From assembly GCA_015680685.1 (NCBI GenBank), contig MNCI01004678.1, positions 490,566 to 554,565 of the forward strand: a DNA stretch of 64,000 bases, written 5' to 3'. A program made the translations under genes and the position numbers. Source of the stretch: Gnetum montanum (taxonomy: Eukaryota; Streptophyta; Gnetopsida; Gnetales; Gnetaceae). Below the pieces are notes generated by a model. The model was not told the DNA's origin, did not search any database, and worked only from the letters and a program-made list of their open reading frames with translations. Within the stretch, counting starts at the first letter, position 1, and every line of letters begins with the position of its first letter. Positions 34,895 through 45,479 of the stretch are shown one piece after another.

Positions 34895-35766
34895 TGATGA
34901 GTGGCAAGGTACCCCTATGCCTAACCTTATGAATCACAGGTGTTCACATGTGACTCGGTCAAATTCCATAGATTGTAAGCACTTGCATACACCAAACTCT
35001 AGCCAGCAAAATATTATGTTAGAATGGTCGTTGTCTTCCCAACCTCACTTGTGGTGTTCAAATGTGATGGTTAAGTGAGATTGAGGCAACTGATTCTTTA
35101 TTGCTTTTCTCTTTATCTTCTAAAATCTAATTCTTGAAATGTAAGAAATGGAATGTTGCATAATCTATAATTGTTCTATTCTATCTCTTAACTCTCCCTG
35201 GCATAATCATCTGATCCCATCTTTCATGCACATCCTGAGCATCCCCTGACCACTGTTGGGTTACCAAATGTTAAGCATCACTAGGTTGCCAAGTGTTGGG
35301 TTTATGTTCGAGACGGTCGTACTTATGGTTTTTACAAAATATAAAAGAGCAATAATGATAAAGTGATACAATGAAAACTTAAAGAATTATTAAAGTGTGG
35401 AAATATTAAACTATTTAAATGCTTAAATGATTAAATCCAGATGCTGCAAGGAATGTTTAAAAAGCTCATCTTTATTGCCAGTCACGCCAATGGCTCAGGT
35501 ACATTAGTGCTTGAATAAAGAGCCGAACACCTTTCTCACACCTGCTACGGGCACTTGGAAAATATTCAAGAGTCTAGCTATAACTACTCCAAAAGATGCC
35601 TAAGTGTGGTGGAAGCATACTTTTTATAGCTTGAATAGACTCTATGTAAACAAGGCCACGTAAACGCATGCATAGATGTGTCGATGGGGCCACGTCAATG
35701 CGGCCACGTATATGGAGCCCCATATACATGGCCTAGTCCATGCATCGACTGATGAGCACTTCATCA
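34895..35766 (-). repeat. 5' LTR of element C
   Basis: About 872 bp, pair of 13666-14563. Minus-strand TATA box near 35621-35630 and AATAAA at 35471-35476. TSD CAATG follows at 35767-35771. Confidence 0.9.
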
Positions 35767-35771
35767 CAATG

Positions 35772-35935
35772 CTTCTACTTATGCAATAAATATAGTATGC
35801 TTATTTTTTATCATTTAGCTACATAAGTACAACTCCCAAAGCATACTTGGATACATCAATTATGATCTGGAATGGTCTTAGACCAATTAGGATCTCGTAT
35901 AATGGGTATTTCCATAAGTTTCTACTTGATAACTA
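35772..35935 (-). pseudogene. RNase H/RT connection remnant of element E, right part
   Basis: Continues the element E sequence that stops at 13660. It aligns with 21385-21545 of C (shared blocks around 'ATATAGTATG', 'CAACTCCCAAAGCAT' and 'TTGGATACAT'). Similarity ends near 35935. Confidence 0.6.
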
Positions 35936-36445
35936 AAATAGAAGACCCTGCTAACCAAGCTTAGGCTAGAAATATATTACTTAGATAAAAACCAAAATGT
36001 ATAGAAAAAAAATCATTACTTAATAAAATTGAATGGATGCCAAGAAAAAATAAAATGGCAAGGCACTAAGCATCCATAAAAATACGTGCATAGGGGCAAT
36101 AAAATGTAACAAAAGATAAAATGTTATAAAAATTACATTAACAATAATCCCATGTGTATAAAAGCTAACCTATAAACTAAGGAAAACAAGATAAAGCCTT
36201 ATTTTCCAAGCCAAAAATTACACTAATAAATAACAAAAAAATTTACATTAGAAATAGATATAGAAATTACCAAGAAATACCATAATATTAGGTGCATCAA
36301 AGGGCATTGGGCTCTACCATTAACAAAAGCTATCAACTGTCAAACTAAAAATTACCAATTTTGCATAAGTAAATGTTTGTACCCAACTTAGGCCTATACC
36401 CAAAATAGGAGAAAATATAAATACAATCCTCATAGAAAAGATATG
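35936..36445. other. Unassigned AT-rich DNA
   Basis: No coding or repeat signal recognised between the end of element E and the TSD of the solo LTR. Confidence 0.4.
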
Positions 36446-36450
36446 GTGCA

Positions 36451-37271
36451 TGATGAGTGGCGAGGTACCCCTACGCTCAACCATACGAATACGAGCGTTT
36501 CATGCATGATCTAGTTGAATTCCAAGGACTAAGTGCCTATGCGCCCTTGTGGAACAATGACGGGTTGATTAATCATTATCTTCCCAAACTTACTTGTATG
36601 TCACGGTTGTATGGTTAAGTAAGCTTGAGGCATATGATTTTTATGGCTTTTATGTGTTTTATATCTTGCACTAATAAGGGGAAGAGAGAGAAATAACTAA
36701 GTAACTAACTTGATTTAACTATTTATTAACTAAGTTCTAAGTACTCCTGACACCAGTATTCGTTCCCACTTGCTGTACACATCCTGAACCAGTGCAACAC
36801 TACTGGGATTACCAAACGCTAATCGTTACTGGGTTACCAAGCGCTACATGCATGCTCGAAGCGGTTGTACTGAGTGTAATTAACTAAGAGAGTTGTAAGG
36901 AGAGAGAGATCATTAATTAACTAGGAAAGCATTAAATAATAATTAACACTAATTAATCTATTTTGTATGTTGCAAGGTTTATCATAAAGTTCATCTTTAT
37001 TGCCATACACAAAGTGTGCTCAGGTACACAATGCTCAAATAAAGATCTGTTCATTCTATGACTCCTATTGCAGGGATGTAGAAATAATTCTAACTTTGGA
37101 GGTAAAAATGGCAAGAGTTTGGCTAAGGGACTATCTTCTAACTGTTGAAACCAAGGGCACCGCCTCTTATTTATAGGCAAGGAGACGGGCCGCGATATCG
37201 GGTATTCGACATCACATGGTTGATTCGATATCATGGACGTGATATCGCGTATGCGATATCACAGTTCATCA
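36451..37271 (-). mobile_element. Solo LTR of an Athila-like element
   Basis: An 821-bp LTR starting TGATGAGTGGCGAGGTACCC and ending TTCATCA, flanked by the perfect TSD GTGCA (36446-36450 and 37272-37276), with no internal sequence on either side. The minus-strand TATA box is near 37168-37176 and GATATC palindromes mark U3 (37194-37262). This is the product expected from recombination between the two LTRs of one insertion. Confidence 0.92.
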
Positions 37272-37276
37272 GTGCA

Positions 37277-39080
37277 CAAATTCCTGTTGAATATTACAAA
37301 ATAGAATAATTGATAGTGGAAACTTAAAGATTGAACTAAAAAATGACCTAAAACTAGGAGCTATTCATCAACTTCTCCATTAAATTCCTCATTATAACTA
37401 ACTAAATTGCCTACAAGGTACAAAAATTGTATAAAGTGAATCAACCTTAAGACTAAGTATGGTCAATAAGTGATAAAATACTCTCTTCTAAATGTAGTTG
37501 GAGGCATCAGGTAGTGGGAGAGTCAAGCACAAGTAGTAGCTGCAAAAAAAGAGTTAGCATAACAAAAACAAACATAAATAGATCAAAGCATAAGTAATAA
37601 TCCAAAAAGAATAATCAAAACTAATAAAAGGCGCTTACCAATAATGTTATTATAAACTAGCTCACTAATGAGTAACACTTTCTACATAGTTATTACAAAT
37701 TAAATAATACATACCAACAAGGTTGACCACATAAGTGTCTAACTCACTACTGAGAAATGCTTTCCAGATAGTCATCGCAAGGTTATTAATATTGCTAATA
37801 AAATCTAAATTATTATCAAATAATTCAAATAAGAAAAAAAAATATGAAAAATAATCTCTAGATGGTGGAGAGATGTATTCAAAAGACTTGCAATGTTATA
37901 AAAGTTGAAGACTAAAAATTGTTTTCCCAAAACAAAGGTTCTATGATGTTAAATAATAGTTCAAAATTAAAATGTATATTCTAATAAATGTCTAAAAAAT
38001 GTACAACCTAGAGGCAATACAAAGCTACTAAAAATACTAAAAAGTCCATCGGTTATTGTTTTCATATTTCTAGACATTATGGTAAGCCCTAAACACTATG
38101 TTCCTTTTTTGTTTTTTTTTGCAATTTTCTTAATTTTTCCTAAAGGTCAAGGATCACTTTACAAAATTTGCTTAGTTGTTTATGTTGAATGAAAATTGAT
38201 ATTAGATGTGTATCACGATCTCATGGTGGGGTCATAATAGATTGAGAAGGATGCCTCATGATTTGTTTCAATGAGACGAACAACTTTTCCTTCTTGGCCA
38301 TCAACTTTTGATATCATTTTGAGGGTCAAAAAAGTAAAAATAAAAACAGCTCAAAAACCTAGTTTTATAGTTGAAAGGTTTAGTGGGATAAGAACAAAGC
38401 CAAAACGTGGCCAAATGAGGTCAAACCATGATCAAATTAATTCAAAACATTAATGACTATCCTATGCATGATAATAAATATTAGAAATTAATCAAAATGC
38501 CAAAAATAATAATAAAATATTCAAATTTGAAAATAAGGAATTTCATCAAAAAATTGGTAAACAAATAGAGATCAACCAAAAACATATGTGCTTGAAACAA
38601 AAACACCAAACTCCATTAAATGAAGCAAAAGCATTAAATTACCCTACTTGAAATGACAGTGCTACAGAAAGAAACCTTCACATGGCTTGATCTCCCAAAC
38701 ATGCTTCAAATTGTACATAAAACTATTGATCAATGATGAGATCTAAGAGAAGCATTAAACAAGATTTGAAACTAAGCTCTTACTAAGGTCTTGGTAGACA
38801 GCAAAAATCTACATCTACTTCTCTAATTTGGCAAGGTCTCCCTCTCTAGTTCTATCTCCCAAATATTAGCTATGCAATTAGATGATCATTCATGAAATGA
38901 TTGCTAGGTATTTATGCTTGTAAGGGTATAGCATGGTTAGGTAAAAAGGATAATATGATGGAAAATTAAAAACAAAATAATTTATAATTCTAAAAATGTA
39001 TTTAAAATAGCTTTCTAACATGGGCTAGTACCCAACGTTGGTCTAATAAGTACTTTCTAAGGGTAAGCTTATAATTATAT
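37277..39080. other. Unassigned AT-rich DNA
   Basis: Long A/T-rich intergenic-type sequence with no convincing frame. Short frames such as 38271-38453 show no family motif. Confidence 0.4.
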
Positions 39081-39097
39081 CTAAGCCCAATCTAATA

Positions 39098-39256
39098 GGT
39101 GTTGGAACCTAAAATAAGTGAAGCATAGGTACACCCCAAGATATATAGTCAAATTAGAACTTTATATAACTTAACACTATCCATCAAAATCAAACCTATG
39201 ACTTGGAGCTTTCAAATCAAATGTCTTACCACTAAGCTAACACCTCATTATTACCA
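39098..39256 (-). mobile_element. tRNA-derived SINE with 17-bp target duplication
   Basis: 159 bp flanked by perfect direct repeats CTAAGCCCAATCTAATA at 39081-39097 and 39257-39273. On the minus strand a pol III A box TAGCTTAGTGG (39239-39229) and a B box-like GGTTTGATTTT (39196-39186) lie about 33 bases apart, as in tRNA-derived SINEs. The 5' part resembles a tRNA with a D-arm. The 3' end (near 39098) lacks an obvious poly(A), so the tail type is uncertain. Confidence 0.75.
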
Positions 39257-39273
39257 CTAAGCCCAATCTAATA

Positions 39274-39785
39274 ACAAAGTCTAAGGTTAAAATATAACTC
39301 ATGAAGGAGCTAGCATAAGACCTTCTAAAACATAAGGTAAAAATAAAATTAAAACCAAAAATAAAAATAGATAATATTAATCTACAAAAATACAAAGCAC
39401 CCAACAAAGGATATCACTAACCAATGTAGTACCCCATGTGCCAATGACCCATTTGGTGCCTAATACTTGCTAACTCAAAACTCCAACAAAAGAGATTATT
39501 GTGCATATGCTTAATTAAAAGAAAAACCAAAAATACTAAAATGTACTAAAAATTTGAAAATATTAAAAATACTAAAAATAAAATAAAATATTAAAGAATA
39601 TTTAAAAAAGGTAATTAAAAAAGATACAGCAAGACATGTAGCTCATACCATAGTAGCATAGTCAACCAAAGATAAAGATTGATAAAGCATAAAATATAAG
39701 GTAGAAAATAACACATCAAGGGTTCAAATTAGAAATATACCAAGGGATAAGCAGTATCTAAGATAGGCTTGTTACATTCTCTTTC
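39274..39785. other. Unassigned AT-rich DNA
   Basis: No feature recognised; many A/T runs such as repeated AAAATACTAAA. Confidence 0.35.
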
Positions 39786-40710
39786 TCTTAAGAATTTTCC
39801 TTTTTGAAGATCTCAAGATGTGAGGTATACATATCTTTCTCCACTTTCTATGTTGCTTCCTGAACTTCATGTCTCTCCCAATTAACGTTTATCATTGAGA
39901 TGACCTTACTTCTCAATCTTCTTTCCATCTTGTCAATACTATTAACTAGCCACTCTACAAAACTAACATCTAGTTGAAGCTAAAAATCCTATTACTTTGT
40001 CTTATGACTAGGATCTGCAACATACTTTCTAAACATAGAGATATAAAGCATATCATTAATCAATTGCAACTACTATGAAAGATCAAGTTGATAAGAAACT
40101 TCACTAGTTTTCCTCAAAATTAGAAAGGAAACAATGTAGTGAGAAGCTAACTTTCTTCTTCTACCAAAACTCATAATTTCTTTCAAAGGTAAAACATTGA
40201 GAAAAACTTAATTACCAATATTGAACTCCAACCATCATCTTCTATTATTGCCATACTTTGTATATCTATCTTGAGCTACCTATAATTAGCTTGTCAAAAT
40301 CTTAATATATTCTATAGCCTCATCAATGATATCTATCTTGGTTCTCTATCTATTCTCTATAGAATCCTAGTAAAGAGGTGTATGACAAGGTTTACCATAC
40401 AACACTTTCTAAGATGTTGATTCCAAACTAACCTAATAATTATTATTGTAAGTAAAGTTTGCTAATAAAAGGACTTTATCCCAACTATCTCTATAGTTTA
40501 AAGCACAAACTTTAAGCATATCCTCTAAAATCTAATTCATTCTCTTTGTTTGACCATTAATCTAAGGATAATGTATTGAGTTGTGATTCATTGTAGAGCT
40601 CAAACTCCTCTAAGAAGATTACCAAAATTTGGAAGTAAACTTAGGATCTCTATTGGATACAATCTTGTTTGAAATTCCATGAAATCAATGATAAATGAAT
40701 GAGCCTTGGA
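39786..40710 (-). pseudogene. Chromovirus-type integrase and chromodomain remnant
   Basis: On the minus strand the order is F-I-I-D-F near 40690, then I-V-S-N-R-D-P-K-F-T-S-K-F-W, matching the S-D-R-D-P-x-F-T-S-x-F-W block around the second catalytic Asp of Ty3 chromoviruses. Then come degraded core and C-terminal regions and a chromodomain-like end with V-N-W-E-R-H...Q-E-A-T-W near 39850. Stops are frequent. This lineage differs from the Athila-like elements elsewhere in the window. Left and right borders are unclear. Confidence 0.6.
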
Positions 40711-41900
40711 TCTAATTTCCCGATATCATTGGAGATCATGTCATGTGATATGGATCAAGATCATTGTCACCAAAACTCAATTCAAACTTATTGCAAAAAA
40801 TCATTGTGATGATGGGGGTGAAATAGAAGAAAATGATATCAATTACTATTACTAGAATCAATGACACAGGATTAGCACAAAAGTGATTTTTTAGAAGCAC
40901 AATTCATATGACTTTGAGGTTGTTTCTTTATAATTTTAGATGCAAAATGTCACAAATGATATGAAGAACATGAATTAAGAAAATAATGAATCAAAAGGAT
41001 TGAAAATAGAGCTAGATCTTAAGTTCAAGATACTAATGTAACTTGATTTCAACTAAAGAAGCTTTCAAATCAACTTTCAATGTGAAATTCACAATGAAAG
41101 TAGATGATTTAGTGCTAAAAGCACTTATTTCAACTAGAATAGAACTAATATTTAAAAGAATTAATGATAATTGATTCAACCTTGAAGTCAAAATTGATCT
41201 TTGATAAAGTATTAATGTTGAACTTGCTTAAATGTGATAAAGTGTAAAATTGATCTTCGAGAATTGTGAATTATGAATGAGAAATTATAAATTATTGATA
41301 AATGATTGAGAGATATATGGATAATTGTAAGAAACTGTGAATATTGTGAGAGATATGAAGCAAAAACATGAAAAATGAAAAAATTGCTCTTACTTCTTCG
41401 AACCCTTGCTTGAAACTTTACAATAAAGAATAAAAAAACTTAAGACTCTTGGTATTGATGTATGAGGGGAGACCTAAATTTATAGGCAAGGTTGACACAA
41501 ATTTTAATATTTTAGATATGTTATAGCATTATTATGCCTTGCATTTAAAATTGTTCATTTTAAGAAATTTTTACATATGTAAGCTAAATCTTGTATTACA
41601 ACATGAATTAAAACACACATACTATGAAATATAAAATAAGAAATGAGCTCTTATCCATACTATAATGTGATAACTAGCACTATCATCTACTTGCATGTGA
41701 ATAGCTCTTGTTACATTCTTCTACTATGACTATGATGGCAACTCACCTTGCATTGATGGTAATGGTACTAGATGAAGTAGAGTATGTAAATGTTGAGGAT
41801 GTTGTAAAGACTAATGAGAAGCATAGGAAGGTGATTTGACTCATAGAGAAGTGGGGCTTTGATATTCAAGTAGATAGTAGTAGTAAAAATATGTTTGAGT
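40711..41900. other. Unassigned AT-rich DNA, possible LTR of unknown family
   Basis: No coding signal. On the minus strand a TATA-like CTATAAATTT at 41476-41485 is followed about 60 bases later by an AATAAAG-like context near 41420, an arrangement seen in LTRs. No termini or partner were found. Confidence 0.25.
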
Positions 41901-41904
41901 AGTA

Positions 41905-42136
41905 ACACCACTTGAAGAAATGGGTTGATGAACCTAATAACCATAAGGATCTAGGTGCTTATAGATATATTTATATCTATGATGTGGCATCCTCCACAAC
42001 TATGAGTTTTGTCACTACTTGTGATACTACTCATGAGGTTACGGAGAAGACCCACTTGAATAGTATTGTTGCTGCTAGTAAGACTATGTATAATTGCTTT
42101 GAAGATAAGATAATCTCCGTGGCATCTACTTCTTAA
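41905..42136 (-). pseudogene. Gag remnant of element J (first part)
   Basis: Antiparallel match to the Pro-rich gag tail of C around 23765-23900: the shared order is 'CATAAGGATCT', 'GTGGCATCC' and 'GTCACTAC'. Heavily decayed. Confidence 0.45.
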
Positions 42137-42569
42137 TAAATATTGAGTTTGGCTTATCCCTGATCTTGGGAACTTCTTCATTTTTCTGTAGTCTTCATCT
42201 TTGTCCTTGCTTCCACTTAAGTCCTTGTAGAATTCACTTTGACATCTCATTGTAGTTCTCATCCCTTGAGTCTTCATTTTTGTTCAACAGGTTCTTGTGC
42301 TCTCCACTTTGACATCTCTTTGTCGATGTCATCTCATCTCTTTATAGATGTCATATATTGAGCTCTCCTTCATGTCCTACAACAACATTACATTCCATAA
42401 AACATTTTATGTTCTCCATTTTCCTTAAGGTTTTAACATACCAAAAGGTCAACAATCTTCCCTTTTTTGGTAATGTCCAAAACTTAAGAAAATAGGTGAG
42501 TATAATCATGAAATCGTAAAACATAACTACTCATCACTTCTCCCCCTTTTTGGACATGCTCCTAATTCT
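42137..42569 (-). mobile_element. Possible Copia-type 3' end inserted in the gag of J
   Basis: It separates two parts of the gag remnant. On the minus strand two G/A-rich tracts (AAAAAGGGGGAGAAG near 42540-42555 and AAAAAAGGGAAGA near 42455-42468) are followed by TGTTGACC, a common Copia LTR start. The far LTR end and a TSD were not found. Confidence 0.3.
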
Positions 42570-42900
42570 TGCAAGTGTATCATGACAGAATAGCATCCTT
42601 TAGGATCTTTTTATTAGTATATATCACACTTGTCATCTTCTTTTGATTCAAAATCAACAACCTCTTCAATAGTAGCAACTTTTCTCCTCTACTTATATCT
42701 GTCTTATCTTCTTTTTCTTTTCATCTTTCTCTCTTGCTAATATCTCCTCTATCTTTTCTTCTACCATATTAAGAGTGGATGCAATATTTTCACCCACATA
42801 ATCTCACATCTTCTCAACCTAAGTTGCAATTTCTAAAAAAATTTTTGAATTGGCAAGGTCTTTCTTTGAATCACTTCCTTCATTAGATCTTCTTCTTTTT
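42570..42900 (-). pseudogene. Gag remnant of element J (second part)
   Basis: Matches the gag of C around 24010-24330: 'CCTTTAGGAT', 'TATCACACTTGTCATCTTCTT' and the following Lys/Glu-rich stretch, in the same order. No open frame. Confidence 0.45.
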
Positions 42901-43640
42901 ACACATCATAAGCATCAACATCCCTTTTGCAAATCACATTGAAAATTCACAAAAACCTATGAACTGGAACAAAAAATGAGAAAATGCCAAGAAATCTCAC
43001 CCAAAAATAAGAAACACAAAATCAAGAAGAAAGCACATGAACCAACCACACACATGAACCACGTGCACAACAAACCAACAATGCTCCACAATACCAGCAC
43101 AAAACTTCAATCTTGCAACACTTCCACATCCAAGTATAATGAATGATAAAGTACCAAAAATAATGGACTGTGGGGTTTTTAATTAAAAAAACTTAAAAAT
43201 ACAATGATAGTAATCCTAACCCTATTCCTAAAAATAAAAAAAAACAACTAAGAAAACTACTACTAAATCTCATCTCACATAGACTTCCAAAAGGCTAATA
43301 AACCATATCCTAAAATATCTTTTATGAAATTAGCACAGAGCAAACCATAAATTTAATTTATAAAATACCATTGATACAAAGCCTAATCATGCCATTTACA
43401 TACCATACATGCATCAGCCATAGCCACCATGAAAAGCCTTCTAAACTCATGTAGAATATTAGTATATAAAATTAAATATACAAACATGAAATATAAGCTA
43501 GCTAATATGCCAAACTAAAAAGCACAACACAAAAAAATCCAAGAGTATCAAAGAAATACAAACATGAGGTAAGAGTACTAAGTTAAACATTTAGAAATAT
43601 GGATTGTTACGATGCTCATCCTCATCAAAGATAGATAATG
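42901..43640. other. Unassigned AT-rich DNA
   Basis: No gene or repeat recognised. A weak purine-rich stretch at 43641-43655 precedes the next LTR. Confidence 0.35.
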
Positions 43641-43658
43641 AGAATGATGAAGAGGATA

Positions 43659-44377
43659 TGATGAGTCATGATTAGATAGGTTGCGTTGATGTAGCCTCGT
43701 CAATGTATCCCCATTGACACATGGTAGGATGTGTTCATGTAGATGCATTGATGTTGATGCAGGAAGGACCTATATAAATGCACTCACCACCTGCATTTAT
43801 GACACTTAGAATTCATAGCATTGTGAAGTTCTTGCAGTTTCTTTTCTCCAATGTTAGAATATTTTCCTCTAAATGCCCATAGTGTGAACTTAAGAGATTG
43901 TACGGTGCTTTATATGAATGCTTATGTACCTAAACACATTGGCATGAATGACAATGAAGTTGAGATTTCCTACATTGATTGCAACACTTAGATTAGTTTA
44001 TTTTGTAAATTCAACATGTTACTTTTAATTAAATTTATATTTATAGCCTTAAATAATTAATGTAATTAATCATGAATACGTAAGTACAACCACTTTGAGC
44101 ATGACATATTGCACATGGTAATCCTAGTAGTGAATATTTGGTATGCCTAGTAATAGCCACTTGGTAACCTAGTAGTGTTAATATGAGTTTGGGATGTGTA
44201 TGAAAAGTGAAAACAATTACTTTATGTTAGGATAGTTAGTTACTAGATTAGCTAATTAGTTAGATAATTAATCATTAAATCTTCCTTCACTCATCTAGCC
44301 ATTAGGATAAAAAATATACAAAATATACTTATAAAAATATACATAATGTGCCTTAACTCATATTTAACCATACATAC
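43659..44377 (+). mobile_element. LTR L, plus strand, truncated by insertion of element F
   Basis: Starts TGATGAGTCATG. The U3 carries TGATGCATC-like repeats, a TATA box CTATATAAATGC near 43770, and the 'TTGGTAACCTAGTAGTG' module near 44160. The conserved U5 end is missing because F begins at 44378. The candidate TSD of F, CATAC, is 44373-44377. Confidence 0.7.
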
Positions 44378-45232
44378 TAATGAGCAACGAGTAGTCCCTA
44401 TGCCCAACCATACAAATCACAAGCGTTGCACTAGTAATTTACTCGAATTCTATGGACTTTAGTTTCTAAATGCAGCGATAAGCAAGGATAGTGACTTAAG
44501 GATACAGTTGTTGTCTTCCTGGCTTCACTTGTGTAAGTGCAAGGGCATGGTTAAGTGTAAGCCAAGACACATGATTTTTATTTATTTTTTATATTTTGTT
44601 TGATTTAGTCTAAGTGTGGAAGAAAGTAATTAATTATGAGTTAACTAATTAACTATCTAATGTATTAATCTAATTATCCTAACATAAGCATCTAGGCCCA
44701 CCTTTCGTGCACATCCTGAACTCATTAAGAATGCTACTAGGTTACCAAGTGTTAGACTACTCAACAAACCAAGTGATAACACTGCTAGGATTACCAAGTG
44801 TTAATGATATGTTTGAGGCGATCGTACTTATGTATGATCATTAGGTGTATTAATTAGCTAGGGACAGAATTGTATAATGCATAAAAAATAAAGTGCATGA
44901 ATGGAAACATTAAACTATTCTTAAGTGTTGCAAGGATTTCCAAGAATTTCATCTTTATTGTTGGCACATCAAAATGTTCAGGTACATTGATGTTCAAATA
45001 AGAATTTGTACAATCCTTGAAGTCCTACTATGGAGACTTAGAAATTTTTTTAACTTTGATGGAAGAAAAATATAAGAACTTGGATACTTTATTAACTTAA
45101 CATTTTCATAAATGTGGTGGATACATGCATTTATATAGGTAAGGATAGACACTACATTGATGCATCTAACCATGCATCGACAAGGATGTGTCAATGCATG
45201 CCCATTGATGCAATCCATTGAGTGAGTTATCA
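44378..45232 (-). repeat. 3' LTR of element F
   Basis: About 855 bp, starting TAATGAGCAACGAG, a diverged form of the common terminus, and ending GAGTTATCA. U3 (45155-45232) has TGATGCATC/CATTGATG repeats. The minus-strand TATA box lies at 45129-45138. A polypurine-like tract (TCATGGAGGTA on the minus strand) abuts at 45233-45243. Confidence 0.8.
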
Positions 45233-45479
45233 TACCTCCATGACTAACTAATAACTCATCCTCAAGTAAAAAAAATAGGATTGAGTTTCTTACAAAATTG
45301 GAAAGATATGGAATCATGGATTGACTAATTCTAAGTGCCAAATTATATGAAATTACAATGATTACAAAAATGGTTGTTCAGGACAACAAAAGTAAACACC
45401 CCTACAAAAATGATAGCTAGAATCCTATGGTGGCCAAAGATGAAGAGAAGATCACACAATGCTAGGAGGTGAAGGTTCT

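Larger units (their letters stand above)
13666..35766 (-). mobile_element. Element C: large Athila-like retrotransposon with an env-position ORF, interrupted by D
   Basis: LTRs at 13666-14563 and 34895-35766 are flanked by the perfect TSD CAATG (13661-13665, 35767-35771). Without the nested element D the length is about 13.2 kb. Minus-strand order: 5' LTR, PBS, gag, protease, RT, RNase H, integrase, about 2 kb noncoding, a promoter-like block, an extra ORF of about 950 codons, polypurine tract, 3' LTR. The first LTR base at 13666 is C where T is expected. The insertion lies in the RNase H region of the older element E. All frames are broken, but pol blocks are easily recognised. Confidence 0.9.

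Noticed and set aside
39170-39256. A functional tRNA gene on the minus strand
   Set aside because: A and B boxes are present, but the acceptor stem does not pair convincingly and 17-bp TSDs mark it as a SINE.
42137-42569. A complete Copia element
   Set aside because: Only a polypurine-like tract and a possible LTR start are seen; there is no second LTR, coding domain or TSD.
43659-45232. L and the LTR of F as two LTRs of one element
   Set aside because: They are in opposite orientation and directly abut; L is truncated by F.
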